From Crotalaria pallida (Eukaryota; Streptophyta; Magnoliopsida; Fabales; Fabaceae): a stretch of DNA of 64,000 bases. A program made the translations under genes and the position numbers. Location of the stretch: positions 120,201,706 to 120,265,705 of the forward strand of contig CM075650.1 in the NCBI GenBank assembly GCA_037953625.1, in the 5' to 3' direction. Below the pieces are notes generated by a model. The model saw only the letters and a program-made list of their open reading frames with translations. It did not search any database and was not told the origin of the DNA. Position 1 is the first letter of the stretch; every line of letters begins with the position of its first letter. Below are positions 10,301-25,300 of this stretch, piece by piece.

Positions 10301-13300
10301 GATAAGAAAAATAAAAACTTGGTCATCTTCCCAAAAAATGGAATAAAGATCCATTTGGAAATCAAAAGCAATCTAATGAAAATCTAGAATATGGCATACA
10401 GGCATTCCAGACCTTCAAAGACAAGTGTCATCAGTTTGGTCCTTCAATATTAAATACATTAAGACGGTTTTCAATGTCAACTTTTTAAATCAAATAAGTA
10501 GTTCAATGTAGTGTTCTGATATCAAGTCACTAATCCAAAATGACTAATTTGATCTTTGAAAAATTAACACTGAAGGACCTGTTGGAACTTGGAAATACTA
10601 ACAATTGGTTCATTAGAATTAACGTAACTTAGAAAATAACAAGAGATAAATATAGTATAGGAAATACTAAGGTCAGTAATTAACTAATTATTTTTCTTGT
10701 AATTAGATATAATAGTTGATCTGTCTCTCTGTATATATAAATATCAAAGTAGTTGAGAACTCAAATACACTCGAGCATCCACAAAAAACTCTTAAACTGT
10801 CATGCGGTTTCTTAGTTCATCCTCAAGTGAATATTTTGATTTCTTTAACATCAGAGGAATGAACTACTGAAATTTGTTGTTTTGGATGACTGAATTAGGT
10901 ATTTACTATTGCCACTCAACGGAAGTAATTTGAAAAGCAGACAACTTACTTTTGCCACTCAAAACCAGAGGGATTGAAAATGTAAGGAGCAAAAAGCCAA
11001 GAGATGACAAGGAACCAACTGCTAAGAGTTATCAGAATAAATGTAACAGCACCTCCCTCTACATATCCATATGCGATGTAAACTATAAGAAGTAGTGCTA
11101 TCTCAAGCCTGTTGCATTACACATGACAATATAAAAAATAACTCAGTTTCCTTCAACCTCAACAAAATAAAAGTATATAATAAACATGTATTACTCACGC
11201 TTTGACAAAGTGGCTTCTAGAATATAGTCTGTAATTTTCAGCAAACTTTATGTGACGGACAACAAACCCTCTGCCAGTTGCTCGGTACTGTGGTAAAAGT
11301 TCAAACACGTCTTAGTTACAAGAAACAACTACACATGCTGAGATTTCCACAATAAATAAATAAAGTAAAGTAAAATACTTTTGCACCCCCGTGGAGAATG
11401 GTACGCCCAAAATAATGAGTTCTAGTTCCCAATGAGAAAGTGAAGAAGACAGAACACAACTGAAGTTGCATGCTGATGAAACTGAAAACAGCCTGTAAAC
11501 ATTTTAGAAGTTAAAGATGATGATAAGGTCCAAAAGAACAGAACATGCATAGGATGATATTTAAAAAGGAGGCTTTTAAACCATATAGACTAACCTTCAG
11601 TAATCCCAATTCAAGTATAAAACCCATTATCATTGGTACTGCAGTGAAAACACCAATCTGGACCAAGAATTGAGCATTTAAAGCAGCATCAAGTGCAGTG
11701 TTACCCATCAATTTTGCCTCATGTGAGACAGCTTCATCAAGACCAGAGAATGCCTGAAAGAGGTACCGGCATCAAGGAGCAATTCCAGATTCAATACAGT
11801 CCAAGTACAAACCAGCTCATTATCATATTCATCACAACAACAATGGCTATTGCTCTTCAGCAATTTCTTATAATATTGACTAGGTCAAATGATCCCCTTT
11901 AAGGCAAAAGTGAGGTAAAAATAACTGACACTGCTAAAGTGAGGTAAAAATAATTAGTGTAACAAGTTGACAAGAGACTAACTCAACTAAACATGGCCCA
12001 CAGATTTTGAAACATATCAGAAGAGTTGAAAACATTAACAACTAGTGGATCATCAACTTATTCAACTAAAAAACATGCCAGAAAATTTGTTTTTTCAGCT
12101 GGTAGAACAAGAAATCAGTTACGATGAATAAAAATGACGAATAACCAGTAAGAAAAGCATGGCAAAGGAGTATTCTCAGTTTCAATACAGTCAAAAGTGA
12201 TTGAAGTCAAATATAATAATATAATAGAACTGGCCTTATTAGCTTACCAGGTATGCTCTTCCATATAGAAAAACATATATTGTGAGGACTGTCATCTGCA
12301 TTAGAAAATTCAAATAAAAGTAATGAGAAAATTTAGATCAGTTAATATCACCTCATTATCCAAGAAAAAAGATAAGCTAAGAAAATATACCATAGTGCAG
12401 ACATAAAAACCAACAGTTGTAAAGAAGAAAGAAAGCATTCTGAAGAAATCAAAAAGTTGTCCAAGCCTGTAAATATCCCTGCTAAGCACTTGCTCTCCAT
12501 TACCACCAGCCACTTTCCCTTCAAAGAGGGCAATCTGGTTTAAACCCACATCCCTTCCTTTTCCAACCTACGGAAGAAAACAGCAATGCGCAATTGAGAA
12601 AGAGGAGTATGAAGATGAAACCAAAAAGCATTTATGGTTTAGTTCTACATTCAACCTGAATGTATTCATGGTGAGTTATATTTCCTAGCCGCAATGTGGA
12701 ATTGAAACCTGCAGACCATTAAAGAGGAAAAACACTGAGAAGAGAAAGAGTTAAAGTAGACGATCCTAATCATTGTAGTTAACAGATGGTTATAAGAGAC
12801 AAACTTCAATCTCCAGTGCATTTTGTGTTTAAATGTAAATATTTAAAATATGCCCCTCTCAACCCTAGTTAGTTGATAATGATTAGATATTCTCTATTTC
12901 TCTCCATGCTAATTGTTGAATTGGAAGGTTTTAGGTTAGGGGAAGACGAAAAGAAAAAATAGAGAATCAAAATAATATAAGATTGATATTAATCTGATAT
13001 GATTGAAGTTATTGAAAAGTACAAAGGATTGGTCCTATTTATAGGCCAATAGCAAAAGACAAATAGAATCCTAATATAATTACTCATAATGACATAATTG
13101 ATCCCAACCCTACCTATAATGATAGAATCAATCTTAATCAATTCCATGATATGTAATTATGAGTTCTTTCTAGATATTTTAACACTCCCCCTCAAGCTAA
13201 AGCTTACTAAGCTTAAGCTTAATACATGAAAATATAGAAATTTTTCTTGGCACCCAAAATATTTGATTTTGAAATTAAGGTTGGCATCTGGTACATAGAC

Positions 13301-16300
13301 GGGGCTGCTGTGAGCCATTACCATTATAAGTCACCATTGGAATGATTTTCAACGGGAAAAGGAGTCTTGCTAATATGATTTATCAATGGGAGCTTAGGCA
13401 CCACCAGAATGACCATCAGTGGGAAGAGAAAGCGCCACAAATATGATTCGTCCGCAGGTGAGAAGGCACCACCGGGATGATCATCGGTGGGAGTAACCAC
13501 TGATGTGATCCATTAGTCGAATAGGAAGCACCACCTGAATGACCATCGGTGGGAATAGCCCCTGACATGATCAAATCAGTAGGAGAAACATGGCATGACT
13601 AACAGTGGAGAGAAGAAGCAAGCACAAGAGCAGAACCAAACACCATGAGATCTGAAAGATTTGCGTAAGGGGAGGTGACAACATAATGATCCTGTGAGGG
13701 ATGTGAGAACATATAGAGATAAAGAAGGCTTAGGTGAGCTAGGGCATGAAGCAGCAGCAGGAACAACAGCTTGAACAGCAGCTGATGACAGCAAACGTCA
13801 TAAGAAAGTGGAGAAAAGACGGACGGGAGGATGCCACGGCAGAGATAACTAGTGGGTTGGCTGGCTGAAGAAGCTGCTGGAACACATTGATGGCGACAGC
13901 AGGAGCGGACAGCGGCTAACTACAGAAAAGACAAGGTGTAGGAAAGAAGTCTCAAAAAAGAGAGGTGACAAATTGGAGTTCCAGATTCTTGGGAACTCGG
14001 TAGCGATATAGTGATGGGACAGGTCACGGAGGCTGCTACCGCTCTGATACCATGTTGAATTTGGAAGGTTTATGCTAGGGGAAGAGGAAAAGAAAAAATA
14101 GAGAATCATAATAATATAAGATTGATATTAATCTGATATGATTGAAGTTATTCAAACGTACAAAGGATTAGTCCTATTTATAGGTCAATAACAAAAGACA
14201 AACAAAATCCTAATATAATTACTCATAATGACATAATTGATCCTAACCCTACCTATAATGGTAGAATCAATCCTAATCAGTTCCATGATATGTAAAATAT
14301 TATGAGATCTTTTTAGATATTTTAACGTTAATGTTATTTTTATTTCTTCATACAACAGCTAGAACCTAGAGCACATAATAGTGGTCACAAAGACGATGAT
14401 GTCACATTAGATGAAGATGACAAAACAATGCCTAAAATGGTTTGGTTGGTCATGTGCGAAGATCAATAGAATCTCCACTTATAAGGGTTATATGGAGGAT
14501 TGCCTAAGAACCAGAGGTAGAGAAATACAACGAAAAAACCCAATTGAAACAATGAGAAAGGTTTTAAATTTAAAACATCCCTAAATTTTTTCCTTTTTAC
14601 AAGGACACGGTAGTGGTGCCCTTTGATCCTTTTGGATGAGACCCCATCTATTGGTGAAAGTATTATAGTTGCATACATCCACAACCAAAACCTATTCCTA
14701 CTAGGTGACCACTTACACCGAGATCTAGGAAGTATACAAATAAGACAAGATACACAGAAACGATATGACCCAAACATATGGATATGGGCATATGGCAAAT
14801 TTTAAAAATTAATAAATTATACATTATAAGTTGTTTTGGTCCATTAACTTGTTTGTTTGTTTCAAATGGCCCCTAATCTTTTTTTAATCTCACTTTGTCC
14901 CTCAACTTGATTTTTTGTCTTGATTTGGTCCCTAATGTTAGGTTTTAGCATATTCGGTTAAAACGATCAAAACACAGAATATAAAGTTAGAAAATAATAT
15001 TATTTCAATCACTTTAACGAAATATTCCAATGGAATATGTTAAAAACTAATGTTAGGGACAAACAATCAAGTTAAGGACCAAAATGAGACCCAAAAAAAG
15101 ATGAGGGACCATTTTGAAACATAAATAAGAAAAGGGACAAAATAAATAGTTTTGCCAATTATAAATATATATGGTTGAGTCACTAAACATAAAATGTTTA
15201 CATCTATCTAATTATTGAGATATTTCCATCAACAATTCAACATTGGTATTAACATTCAAAAAACATAAGTGAAAAAGTTGTAGAATACAACTAGGAGCAT
15301 TTGAAAGTTTGCGAAGTATCTAATTAGGATACATATCCGACAGACACGGCAACTATCTTGAAGTGTCTGTCCACACTTAAAAGAAAAAAAGATCGAATGC
15401 AGCACGCATCGATACAAAATCCAGTAATGCATTGATGTGAATATATGTGAAATACAAGAAAAACCATCCGCTTCATAATCCAAATTATGGTAAAGCGAAT
15501 TTAAGTCAAACAAACTAAAAGAGACAGGTTCATAGGCTAACTCATAAACAAATTATTTTGGGAGGGGGGAGAGATAGGAAGTATGGAGATAAATGGATGA
15601 AGAAGCTTCTTAGTTTTCAAAAAATTGCATCATACTATCACATCAGATCAAAGGAGACATGACATGCCTTAATCTAAAAATTAAGGGTGACCGCATGAAC
15701 AAGAATCAAAGATATAACTGTTTACTTACCAGAATATATATCTTCACTAATATTAATAACTCGTGATGCCTTACTAATGCCTCCTCGGGTTATGTGAAAT
15801 ATTCGATCAAAGACATCTGGGTGTCCATAATGCATGCGAACTCTGTAAGATTTTTTTACGAACCAAAGAAATTGAGTAATCTCTATAAGATACAACAGAT
15901 TTAATTAAAACAAAACCATGAACACAATTGCTTGAAAGAATATAAAATTGAAACTGAACAGACTGACATTTACTTTATTATGAACCTTGAACCCTCTATA
16001 CATCAATTACATTCATCAATTAAAAAAACACAACTTACTTCAGTGGATTTGCCAAAACACGTTGACCCAAGGTGACAAAGCTAGTTTCTTGATTCGACAT
16101 GAACCAAGCCAAGGATGAGACACTGCAGAAGTATCAAGAATGGCAGCAAAAGAACAATAGTATTACTATCTCTAACAAATTACTATAATAACAGGGCCTG
16201 ATTACACCCTATAAGCAAGCTCATAGGCGGACAATTGCCCAAGTCACTATAAGTGGCTCTTTGCTCATATTCCCAACCAATGTCGGACTTTATATTTAAC

Positions 16301-19300
16301 ACACCCCTCTCACGCCCAAGAATGACCAATCTGGAGCGTGGAATTTCAAAGAAATGAACGTCTGTGGGTGGTCCAACATCTGAGCAGACTTTGATACCAG
16401 ATTTAGAATAATCTGGCCTGCTCGATGCTAAAAGCTAGCTCATAAGGGGACGATTTCCCAAGAGGTTATAAATGGCTCTTGGCTCATATTTTCAACTGAT
16501 GTTGAAATTTGATAATTAACAAAATTAATATAGGTGGAAGCCAAACCTTCCAGTGAAAACATGCTCCCTCACTCCAAGAATGCTTGGCGGGCGAAGGCCA
16601 TGATTCGCATGGAACTCCTCAAGAAGATTTCTCATTTTCATTGCTTCTTCGAGATAATTATCCTTTCCAACAAAAAGGTTAAATAAATTTATATACACCT
16701 ATTTAGCCATTCATTCATCAACAAAATAACTGAAAAACAAATGAGGGTGGAGAGAAGTAGATTCCTCCATAAAACATCTTTCATACCAATCACCTACAAT
16801 TTAAAAGCTAGAAATGGCTGGTGGACCATTCACGAATGTAACAACTGCTCTCCAAAAAATATTTATAACAAAAGCACGGAACTGATAGACTCTTTTCTTT
16901 TTCTTCTTTCCTATTAATTTGCCAATTGTAGTACACTATAAAACATCTTTTAAGCAGAAAAAGTATAAAAATTTGCAAAGGAAAAAGAACATAAGACCAA
17001 ATGAGACACGCCTTCACCTGATTCATGTCAATAGTTTGAACAGCATCACCACGAGTAAAAATTATTGCATGGTTTTGGTTTTCAGGCTTTCCTTCACCAA
17101 GCTTTGGATCGCCAGGAAGTTTAATTGAATATATTTCCTTCATACAAGAAGTGTAAAAATAAACCCTCATTATATAAAGTCAATTCAAAGAAAAGAAACA
17201 CAGGATTAAAAAAAAATAAAAAACAATAATTTCATTAACTAAAGTTAAATAATAACTTAGGAATCCACAAAGGAGGAGTATAATGTTCCAAAAGTGTAAA
17301 GAACGATTTCCAGAAGAGTTGTTAAAAGCAAGAATAAAAGAATCTAATGATTGTTGAAAGAATAATATTCCCAACAAAATACAAATGGATAAGATAGTAC
17401 CACCCCAAACATGGACTGGGAACTCCTATCAAAAGAAGACAGTTAATTACGGCCAACAAAGCACAGAAAAGATAAAGCCAACAAAACCACCAGAAGAAAC
17501 TCTATATTAAGAATCTGAGACATTGACTTGCCCCAGCAAAAGCTTTCTGGAAAATCTAATGGTTGAGCAATGGGGTTTAACGTCGAAAATTTAACATTGC
17601 ACATAATTTTATCCATTTATCACAAACTATAAGAAACCAAACAAGTGATTACAAATATTAAATATTTAAAAATCTTGCCAGCAGAATCCAAGCCTTCTTA
17701 GGTCAACAAGACAGCATTTCCTAACCAAGTAATAAAGCATAAAATAATTCATAATATTTAAGGCATCAAAAGCAGTCTCAACAGCTGCATTAAACTAGTA
17801 ATATTAATGCAAATGATACAAGGCAAGATTTCAGAACACTGTCCAAGGCAACAGTGAAAAGGAAAAAACTCAAACATGTTTAAGCACAATATTCATTCAT
17901 TCTATTTCATAAAAAACAATTGAGCAGTCAGAAAAAGTGATTTTTAAAATGAATGTATTTACACTTCCAAATAGGTTATCACCATCTCAAGCAAAAACTA
18001 AAATCAACAGAAGCTTTTCTGCACCTGATCCTTTCCATTTATATCAGCTTTCACAAGCTTTGAATAGAACACGCTTGGTTTCGTTGCATCGGTTGTACTT
18101 TCATCGGCATGAATGAAAGCAACACGGAGTGCCTCATTCCTGAGAACAAAAATAAAATGATATTTACATAATGGATAGCATTATTTTAAAAAAAAAAAAA
18201 GAAAAAAAAAGAAATTTAATCAGCAGTAACCCAGAAAGAGATTCTTATTGACACATGCAACTATGAAATCAAATTCAACACAAATTTCACTCTGTTAAGT
18301 TTGGATGGAGGGTTTAAAAGGAAAGGTAAATTTAACTATTTGTTCAATTGAGGGAGTCATGGAATGTTTGTAAGAATGAATATGGGATAATTTGAAGGTT
18401 GCATAATAATCTTTCATTTTAAAATTATCAAACAACCAGAAAGTTTACCAAAAAGTGAAAAATCAACCTTTCTTTTTCCTTTACCTCCATCCAAATATAC
18501 ACTAAGGCAGATTGCGAGTTGGTTTTAGGAGGGGAAAGGAGAGAAAGGGATGGCTTGATTTTAAAGCTTTCCCTTTACGTCCCTTCCCCTATAAAAACCA
18601 ACTCACAAACAGACTCTAAGAAAATGTGTATAAACATAACGCTTTTGTGACCTAAAACACTCCTAATGACATGAAATGCAGCAACATCCTTCGCAATTAG
18701 AACGGCACATACATCACAATAAATCATAAGAAAAAATATTAATGCCTTCAGTGCTCCAATGTTTCCAAGAAAACCCACAAGTTAGCTACACAAACACAGA
18801 AAGAGACAATGTGAACAAAGAACCAGAGATAGATCCCCCATCAAGTTCAATGAGTGCAATTGACAAGAGGTGGCATCTCAAGCACTCTTCAAACCTTTTT
18901 GAAAATATTCAGGATGCTATTCATATATGGTTATACACGTACCTTTACATGTCCAAATAAAATTGATTATCCTGTTCTCTCAATCTTAATAGCAATTCAA
19001 GAAAAAACAAGCGCTCGGATAGGTACCTCTGTAGCAAGAGAGCAATATCAGCGGCTTCTGGTGCCTTCCGCTGCTTTTGTTGCCCATAAATTTGGCATGA
19101 TACAACATAAGTAAACTTCAAATCTGCTTGTGCCCGTGATTCACGAGATGATTCAAAACCTTGACTTGTGATGAAGTTGTTCTGAGAATAATTGTCAACT
19201 GTTGATATAATACATGTCAGCAAATGTCCATGTCAGGGTTCGCTTGAACAAAAAGAGAAAATCACAAAGTGCATCACAGAATGCTCTTAGGCAGCTACCT

Positions 19301-22300
19301 CCCAGAGATCTGCCCTCCAAATAGCTCTGAAGCATTAAAGCCCTCCTATAATACATCATACCGCGCACTGCAAACCCATATACGAGATTTCAGAAAAATC
19401 AGTGGCAATGTTTAAGGAAGAAAGTAATATTTCAAGAAATTCTCTAATTATCCATGACAAGTATTAGAATAATAGGGCAGGTATCAGAGCCCTGTTACGA
19501 TGTTGGGCCATCCGCAAAATTACTCCTGCAAACTTCACACACCAGATGTCTAGGCCTAGGCATTAGGGGGTGTTTTAACTTTTAATTTTTAAGTGTTAAA
19601 AGTAAGTCCCACATTGGTTGAATAAGAGGGATGAACAATTTATAATAAGTACGCAACCCTTCCCCATATGAGCTGGCTTTACAGGTCGAGTTAGGCCCAA
19701 TTATTCTAATACGACTAATAAAAATCGAATAACAAATAAAATGTGTCAAGAATTCGTAACCTGTCTTAGCTAGAGTCTGCCCTCTGTAAGATACCCAGAA
19801 ACGGAGCTCCAAAGAGTCACTGGAACTTTCTCGAAGTTCAGCTTCCCCAGTGGACAATCCTCGACCAATTCTTTCAAGAAAATTATCCCATTCATCTGCA
19901 AAAGAACATAACTCATGCACAATCACATACTGACACTGTTTAAGATATTGTCCTTCTCCAATGTCCAACCATATGAAGATTTTAGAATTATTAATTCTCG
20001 ACACTTGACAGACATTAACATTCAAGTATTTTTTTCATTTTAGCTCCTTCATTCTACCGAATTAACCACAATTGGGGAAACAGAAAATGGGGTAAATATG
20101 AAGAGTTATAATTGGAAGGCATGTCCAAATATGGAAAGATCTTTTAAGAGACAAAAGACAAAAACGATGCATATACTTTTGAATTTGAAAATAACATAGA
20201 GGACATTAAACCCAATAAGTGTTTCTGAACATCGACATGTCTTTATTCTTTGCACAGGGAGAGGGTTGGTCTGAAAGAGAGAAGACACATTACCTGGAAA
20301 TATCTTTTGAAGATAGAAAAGAATTGATATTCCATCTTCGTTCTCCTTTTGCAATTCAGAATTGCTATAAAGCACAGTTTCACTATAGTATGGGGTGAAA
20401 ACACTACGAAGGGCAAAAATGGAACTGTTAGTATAGTAGAAAATTAGTAAAGAACTTCAGTGCAAAAAACATGCATATACCTGAATGGCAACATTTCACT
20501 AACAGGCTTTGCTGAAGGCATGTCCATAAATAATGAATTTGTGAAAAACTCCAATCTTCTCCTGGCTTCCAGATTTTTTGGAACATTTGCTGCAGTGTCC
20601 TTGACAGTAAGAAGAAGATGCAACCGCTTCACCAGCTCTTTCTAGAACAAACCTTATTGATTACTTTGACAGATCTTTTTTTGTTAAAAATAAAGTAAAA
20701 TAATAAAGTGGACCAGAATTAAAATAGAAGGGACTTACAATTTCTGGATCATTAGGCCATTGTATCCTAGAAAAAAGACGCCCCTCATCCCTGGCTCTTG
20801 CTAAAATGTTCCATGTATCAAGATGCTCTCTGGGGAATAAGAATGTTATGAGGAGGGTGAAGACTAGTCTTCACAAAGGTTATAAAATCGCTCATCTGCA
20901 ATCATATACCTTAAATCTGAAGAAACCAAGTCATGGGTAACAACATCATACAGCTCAAACATAGCATTTGCAGCACCTTTTGCAAGTTCAGGATCATTTC
21001 GAATCTGACATAAAACAATCATTTAACATAAGAGACAAAAATGAATAGTAAGATATCCCACCTGGTTGTAAGATTGCAATTGTTAGAGTTTATCAAAATA
21101 AAACTGACATCATGGCTTACTACATGTGTAATCCAAGCCACAATATCCACAAAAACACTGTTGCATAATACAAAGTGCATAATTCTGCCTTCTTCCAACA
21201 TTAATAACTCACAAGTTATGTTTCTAGGTTCCAAAATACAAACAAGGACCATACTAAATTACTTCACACGGTCAAAAACTCGTGAGTTAAAGAACTTGTT
21301 AAGGAGTTCATAGTTTTCAGACAAAAAAAATCTGCTCAGATGCAACATATCCACACCTAAAACATCCAGTATCGTTCTTGGCCCCAAATGCCTGAATTGT
21401 CCTCAAAATTGAAAAAGAAGAATAAGGTTAACTTATAATCTCTTCTAATCTTCTCTATCTTTACCCTTGCCCAGTGGAAAGATGGTTTCTCTGTGAAGGT
21501 AGGCTGTCCCTCCAACTCTCAGCTCTCTCTTTTTGTGAAGCAGGGGTATTCTGCCAAGGATCCTTAATGCCTCCATGTTCCATACGAAGGCAATTCCTTG
21601 TCTCTCCCAAGCTATATGTTAAACCCTTTAGCTGTTGAGTTGGTTTGCCTACCTGTGATTTATGAACTCGGGGGTTTTCTGTTATTTCTTAGTTATCCCT
21701 CCAATCTCTGCCTCTGTGGAAACATTCGAGAAGTGGCTCCCTTTCAATTTAGCTTTAGGTATATATTACACACATTGCTTCATCAACACAATCCATGAAT
21801 AAAATACACTTTTGCAGATGAGCACACTTCCACTTTTTTATAGAGGGGAGGAAATATGGATATCTGAATATCAATGCATTTCTGAATTTGTATTTCTTTT
21901 TTATAAGATAAAAAATTTATTAAGACAAAGAGAAGAAATACAAAGGGAAAGGAAGATAAGAAATCTTAGGTAAAACCAAAAAAATAAAAATGACTGCGAA
22001 CAAACATAAATCTAGCGAAGCTACCCAATACTGCAATAAATCTGTAAGGAACACCCGCTTGAAAGAACCTTGTGTTTTACACTATATAGAAGCCAAATCC
22101 ATAGATTAACTCCTAATCTGAAATAACCTAAGAAATGCAAGAGTAATGCTCAACCCAAATGCACCAACATGTAGCAAGGATTGCACATTTTCACAAAAAA
22201 ATTGGCTTCTATGGAAAATATGTAAACAATATCTAGGTCTATTATATAGGCTAACCAAACCATGCAACTACGTATAAATTCATTTGTACTCAATAATGCT

Positions 22301-25300
22301 AGCTCCATATAAATAAGTTATGCAAAGACATGGATATGTCCATCTTTTCTCCACACATGGTATCCAGAACCTAATGACAACCAACCTTAAATTGTGCATG
22401 AGCAGTGGACACACTGCCCACCAACAAAAAATTTTAGGCCAATCCTGAATGTGGTTTTTAAGTAGGGGTCTCCACCTCAGATGCTTCTTCCTCCTCTTGT
22501 CGTCGATGACACCAATGCAGGCTATTCAAAAAAATCACCAATTTTCCTAACTCTTGCAGTACCTCTGAGCCTGACCTTCCTAATGCTCTCAGAAAAGGTA
22601 TATGAACTACTCGTAAATCTCCTCCTCTACATGTTACTTCCATCTATCGTCATCTATCTACTTATAATTATGCATGTCTTCCTTCATTGTCTTTTTGATT
22701 CCCAATAGGGAATGGGCATGCTAGGGTTGACACGATGTGTGCTTGTTAAGTTTCCATCTCAGAACCAATTGGCAACGAGAGAAGTAACACAACAAGTATT
22801 TAAACCATACCACAGAGACCAAGGCAGGCAATGTGGAACTTATTTCCCAACATCCACAGGAGCTTGGTAGACTAGGCAATGGGTTATCTTTGACCCACGA
22901 TGAAAGTGCATCTATTGTCCCATGAAAATTGGAAAAAGGTTGGTCTCTGATTTTGATACCATGTTCAAGTTCCATCTCAAAACCAATGGGCAATGAGTAG
23001 AGTAGCCCAATAGATATTTAAACCACACCACAGATTACAAGGTGGCAGAGGAGGGACTTACTTCCCATCATCCCCCTTCCACAATCCTAATGACTTAAGG
23101 AGAGTGTTGGGATATAAGACTGCCCCACATTGACTAGAACATGGTAAGTTGAAAAGAATATAAGTGGAAAGACCCATAAATCTAATGCCTTAAGGTTTTG
23201 GGTCAAGATGTGGTGTCAATCCCACTTTAGTTGTTGTTCACTTAACCCATTTATAAACAACATTAACTCACTCTCCCATATTAACACTTGGACACTGGCC
23301 ACCCCTAAATTCTAATGGTGCTCTCTTCAAAGCTGCGGAACTTGGGAACTTGATCATCTTTCTCCTAGGAAGTCTACCATAAGATGTTAATGTATTTACA
23401 TAGTTAAGGTTAGCCTTGATGACAAGGATGATTATCACAAGGCTCATTAGGTGGCTAAAGGGCAGATATATAGTTTTGGCTTAGATTTCAGGGTGGCAAA
23501 GATAGCTTTTGTTCTCCCTTTTGCCTATAGTTGCTATTCACCATAAGGATCTTTCATCAATTGAATATCAAGAATGCTTTCCTCCACATGATCTTGCCAA
23601 AGGAGTTTACACTGAGTAACTTCAAGGGTTTGTCACTCTTGGAGAGTCTTCTTGACTGGTTTTTTGTCTTAAGAAATCTTTGTACAGCCTTTAAAATCTC
23701 TAAAGGCTTGACTCGGCAGATTAAGAAATGCAGTCCAAGGTTTCGGAATAACGCATATGAGCTTGACAGTCGACTTCCATCATCATTCAGCTAAAGGGTG
23801 CATTTATCATAAGGTTTGTTTTTGCATGAAGTCCATGATTAACTTCCTCTGTGAAATTAATATACCATCATTGGATTATGCCACCCCTATTCCCAAGAAG
23901 TATCAATGAGAGTCATGATCGTTGAGGAAGTACCCAAGGATAGCGTAGTAATTTAATAGAGGAAGTATGTGCTGAGCATTCGTGAAGAAACATGTCTTTT
24001 CAATGCAAAACCTGTTGACACCCTTACGGATCCAAATGCGAAACTTATACCAAATTAGGGGGAGCCAATTTCTAATCCACGAAAATACAAAGAATTAGTA
24101 GGGAAATGGAATATCTTTGATAATCCAGCCAAAGATTTGCTTGCAGTTAGTGTGTCAAGTCATTTTATCAGTTCACCTTGTGAAGGACTTCGGATGCAGT
24201 AATTTGTATCTTCAAGTATACACTAGAAGAGATCAACAAAAAAGGCCTAGTCTATGAATAAAGTCACACTCGCACTGTTTGATATTCTAATGCCAAACAT
24301 GACGTCCTCCAAATAATAGAATATCCACGTAAGGGTATTGTGTATTCATCAAGGATACTAAGATATTGTTGAAGCGGGAGAGCAGGTCATTGCTCTTCCA
24401 TGAATTTGGGGATAATTTGGTAATAGCAAAAGTTTTAGGTAGATAGTTATGAAGGAGTAAATAAATAACAGAATATTTTATTTATTTTTCATGAAGTTTA
24501 AACAGGGTAATTTGGGAATAGTATTTGAAAGTTGAAAAATTGGGAGTGTGGATAGGCATATTGGAGTGCCAATAGCCCCACCGTGCTAAATTATATGAAA
24601 AAATATCCGATGTTATTATATATTGACAAATTAGATTATCCTAGGTGATCAGTAAGGGATTATTACCTATATATATATATATATATATATAGATAGATAG
24701 ATAGATAGATAGATATTGTAACTTAAAATACTACTATTAGTATAAATAGAAATGTTGGGTTTGTCTTTTGTAACATATCAGATTCATATCAATCTTTGTT
24801 TTCTCTTTTCCTCCTTCCCAATCAAAGATCCACTAATTCAACATAATATACTCAGACTTGCATTTAGCTATTCCTTGCTAATAATGAAAAATATTTAATA
24901 AGTTGAGGACATAATTGACAAAAAATTGAAATCCTACATAATGCATAATAAGTGACAAAAATATTGTCAACAGAAAAATTACCAAGAGTCCAGTTAATGC
25001 CGTAAATCTTGATAACACAAGTGGAAGCTTCTTCAGAGACAATGTTATAACAAGCGAACCCTCTGAAATACTGTTATTGATCTCGCGGAAAATTTTTTCC
25101 ACCCTGTCAAAGAGAATATTATCACATGTATCAAACTGAAAGTAGTATGCAGAGACCAGAAACCTTTAAATGAAATGCAGAAACATTTTCTAAAACAGAA
25201 AATTATAAATTCTGTTGCCTGAAAATTCCTCTGCTAAGTAACCTTGACACACTCTAATTTCAAGTACTAGTTAATTCTAATAATACAAAGGCCTAGCAAT

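Larger units (their letters stand above)
7360..15842 (-). other. CALS9: CALS9 exons 39-51 (residues 1370-1904), end of core and C-terminal membrane block
   Basis: Exons: 15730-15842, 12656-12708, 12391-12567, 12248-12295, 11595-11753, 11379-11492, 11199-11287, 10950-11108, 10180-10282, 8843-8962, 8655-8705, 8344-8526, 7360-7596. Motifs: HYGHPDVFDRIFHITRGG, GKGRDVGLNQIALFEGKVAG, QVLSRDIYRLGQLFDFFRM, then repeated helices (MTVLTIYVFLYGRAYL, GFILELGLLK, SWFLVISWLFAPYIFNPSGF) and the closing FISTFQSRLLFNQAFSRGLE. This is the usual C-terminal translocation block of callose synthases. Confidence 0.95.
16039..21004 (-). other. CALS9: CALS9 exons 28-38 (residues 948-1370), glucan-synthase catalytic core
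   Basis: Exons: 20910-21004, 20739-20829, 20481-20641, 20294-20403, 19761-19895, 19299-19367, 19027-19198, 18025-18139, 17018-17137, 16547-16662, 16039-16122. They hold the GT48 hallmarks: NLEARRRLEFFTNSLFMDMP, FTPYYSETVLY, NEDGISILFYLQKIFP, LELRFWVSYRGQTLAKT, FTYVVSCQIYGQQK, YSIKLPGDPKLGEGKPENQN, ILGVREHVFTG and SSLAWFMSNQETSFVTLGQR. All are intact, so the catalytic core looks competent. Confidence 0.95.
21005..24982. other. Intron 27 (4.0 kb): TRIM, copia scrap, microsatellite
   Basis: Holds a TRIM (22744-23070), an LTR-like piece in plus orientation (23108-23260) whose reverse complement recurs at 58660-58800, a degenerate copia RT piece (23400-23900) and an (AT)n(GATA)n microsatellite. 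The 21400-22700 part shows nothing I can identify. Confidence 0.6.

Noticed and set aside
19582..20025. 147-codon minus-strand frame
   Set aside because: Its conserved part is simply exon 32 of the callose synthase read into both flanking introns, one of which contains TRIM sequence.
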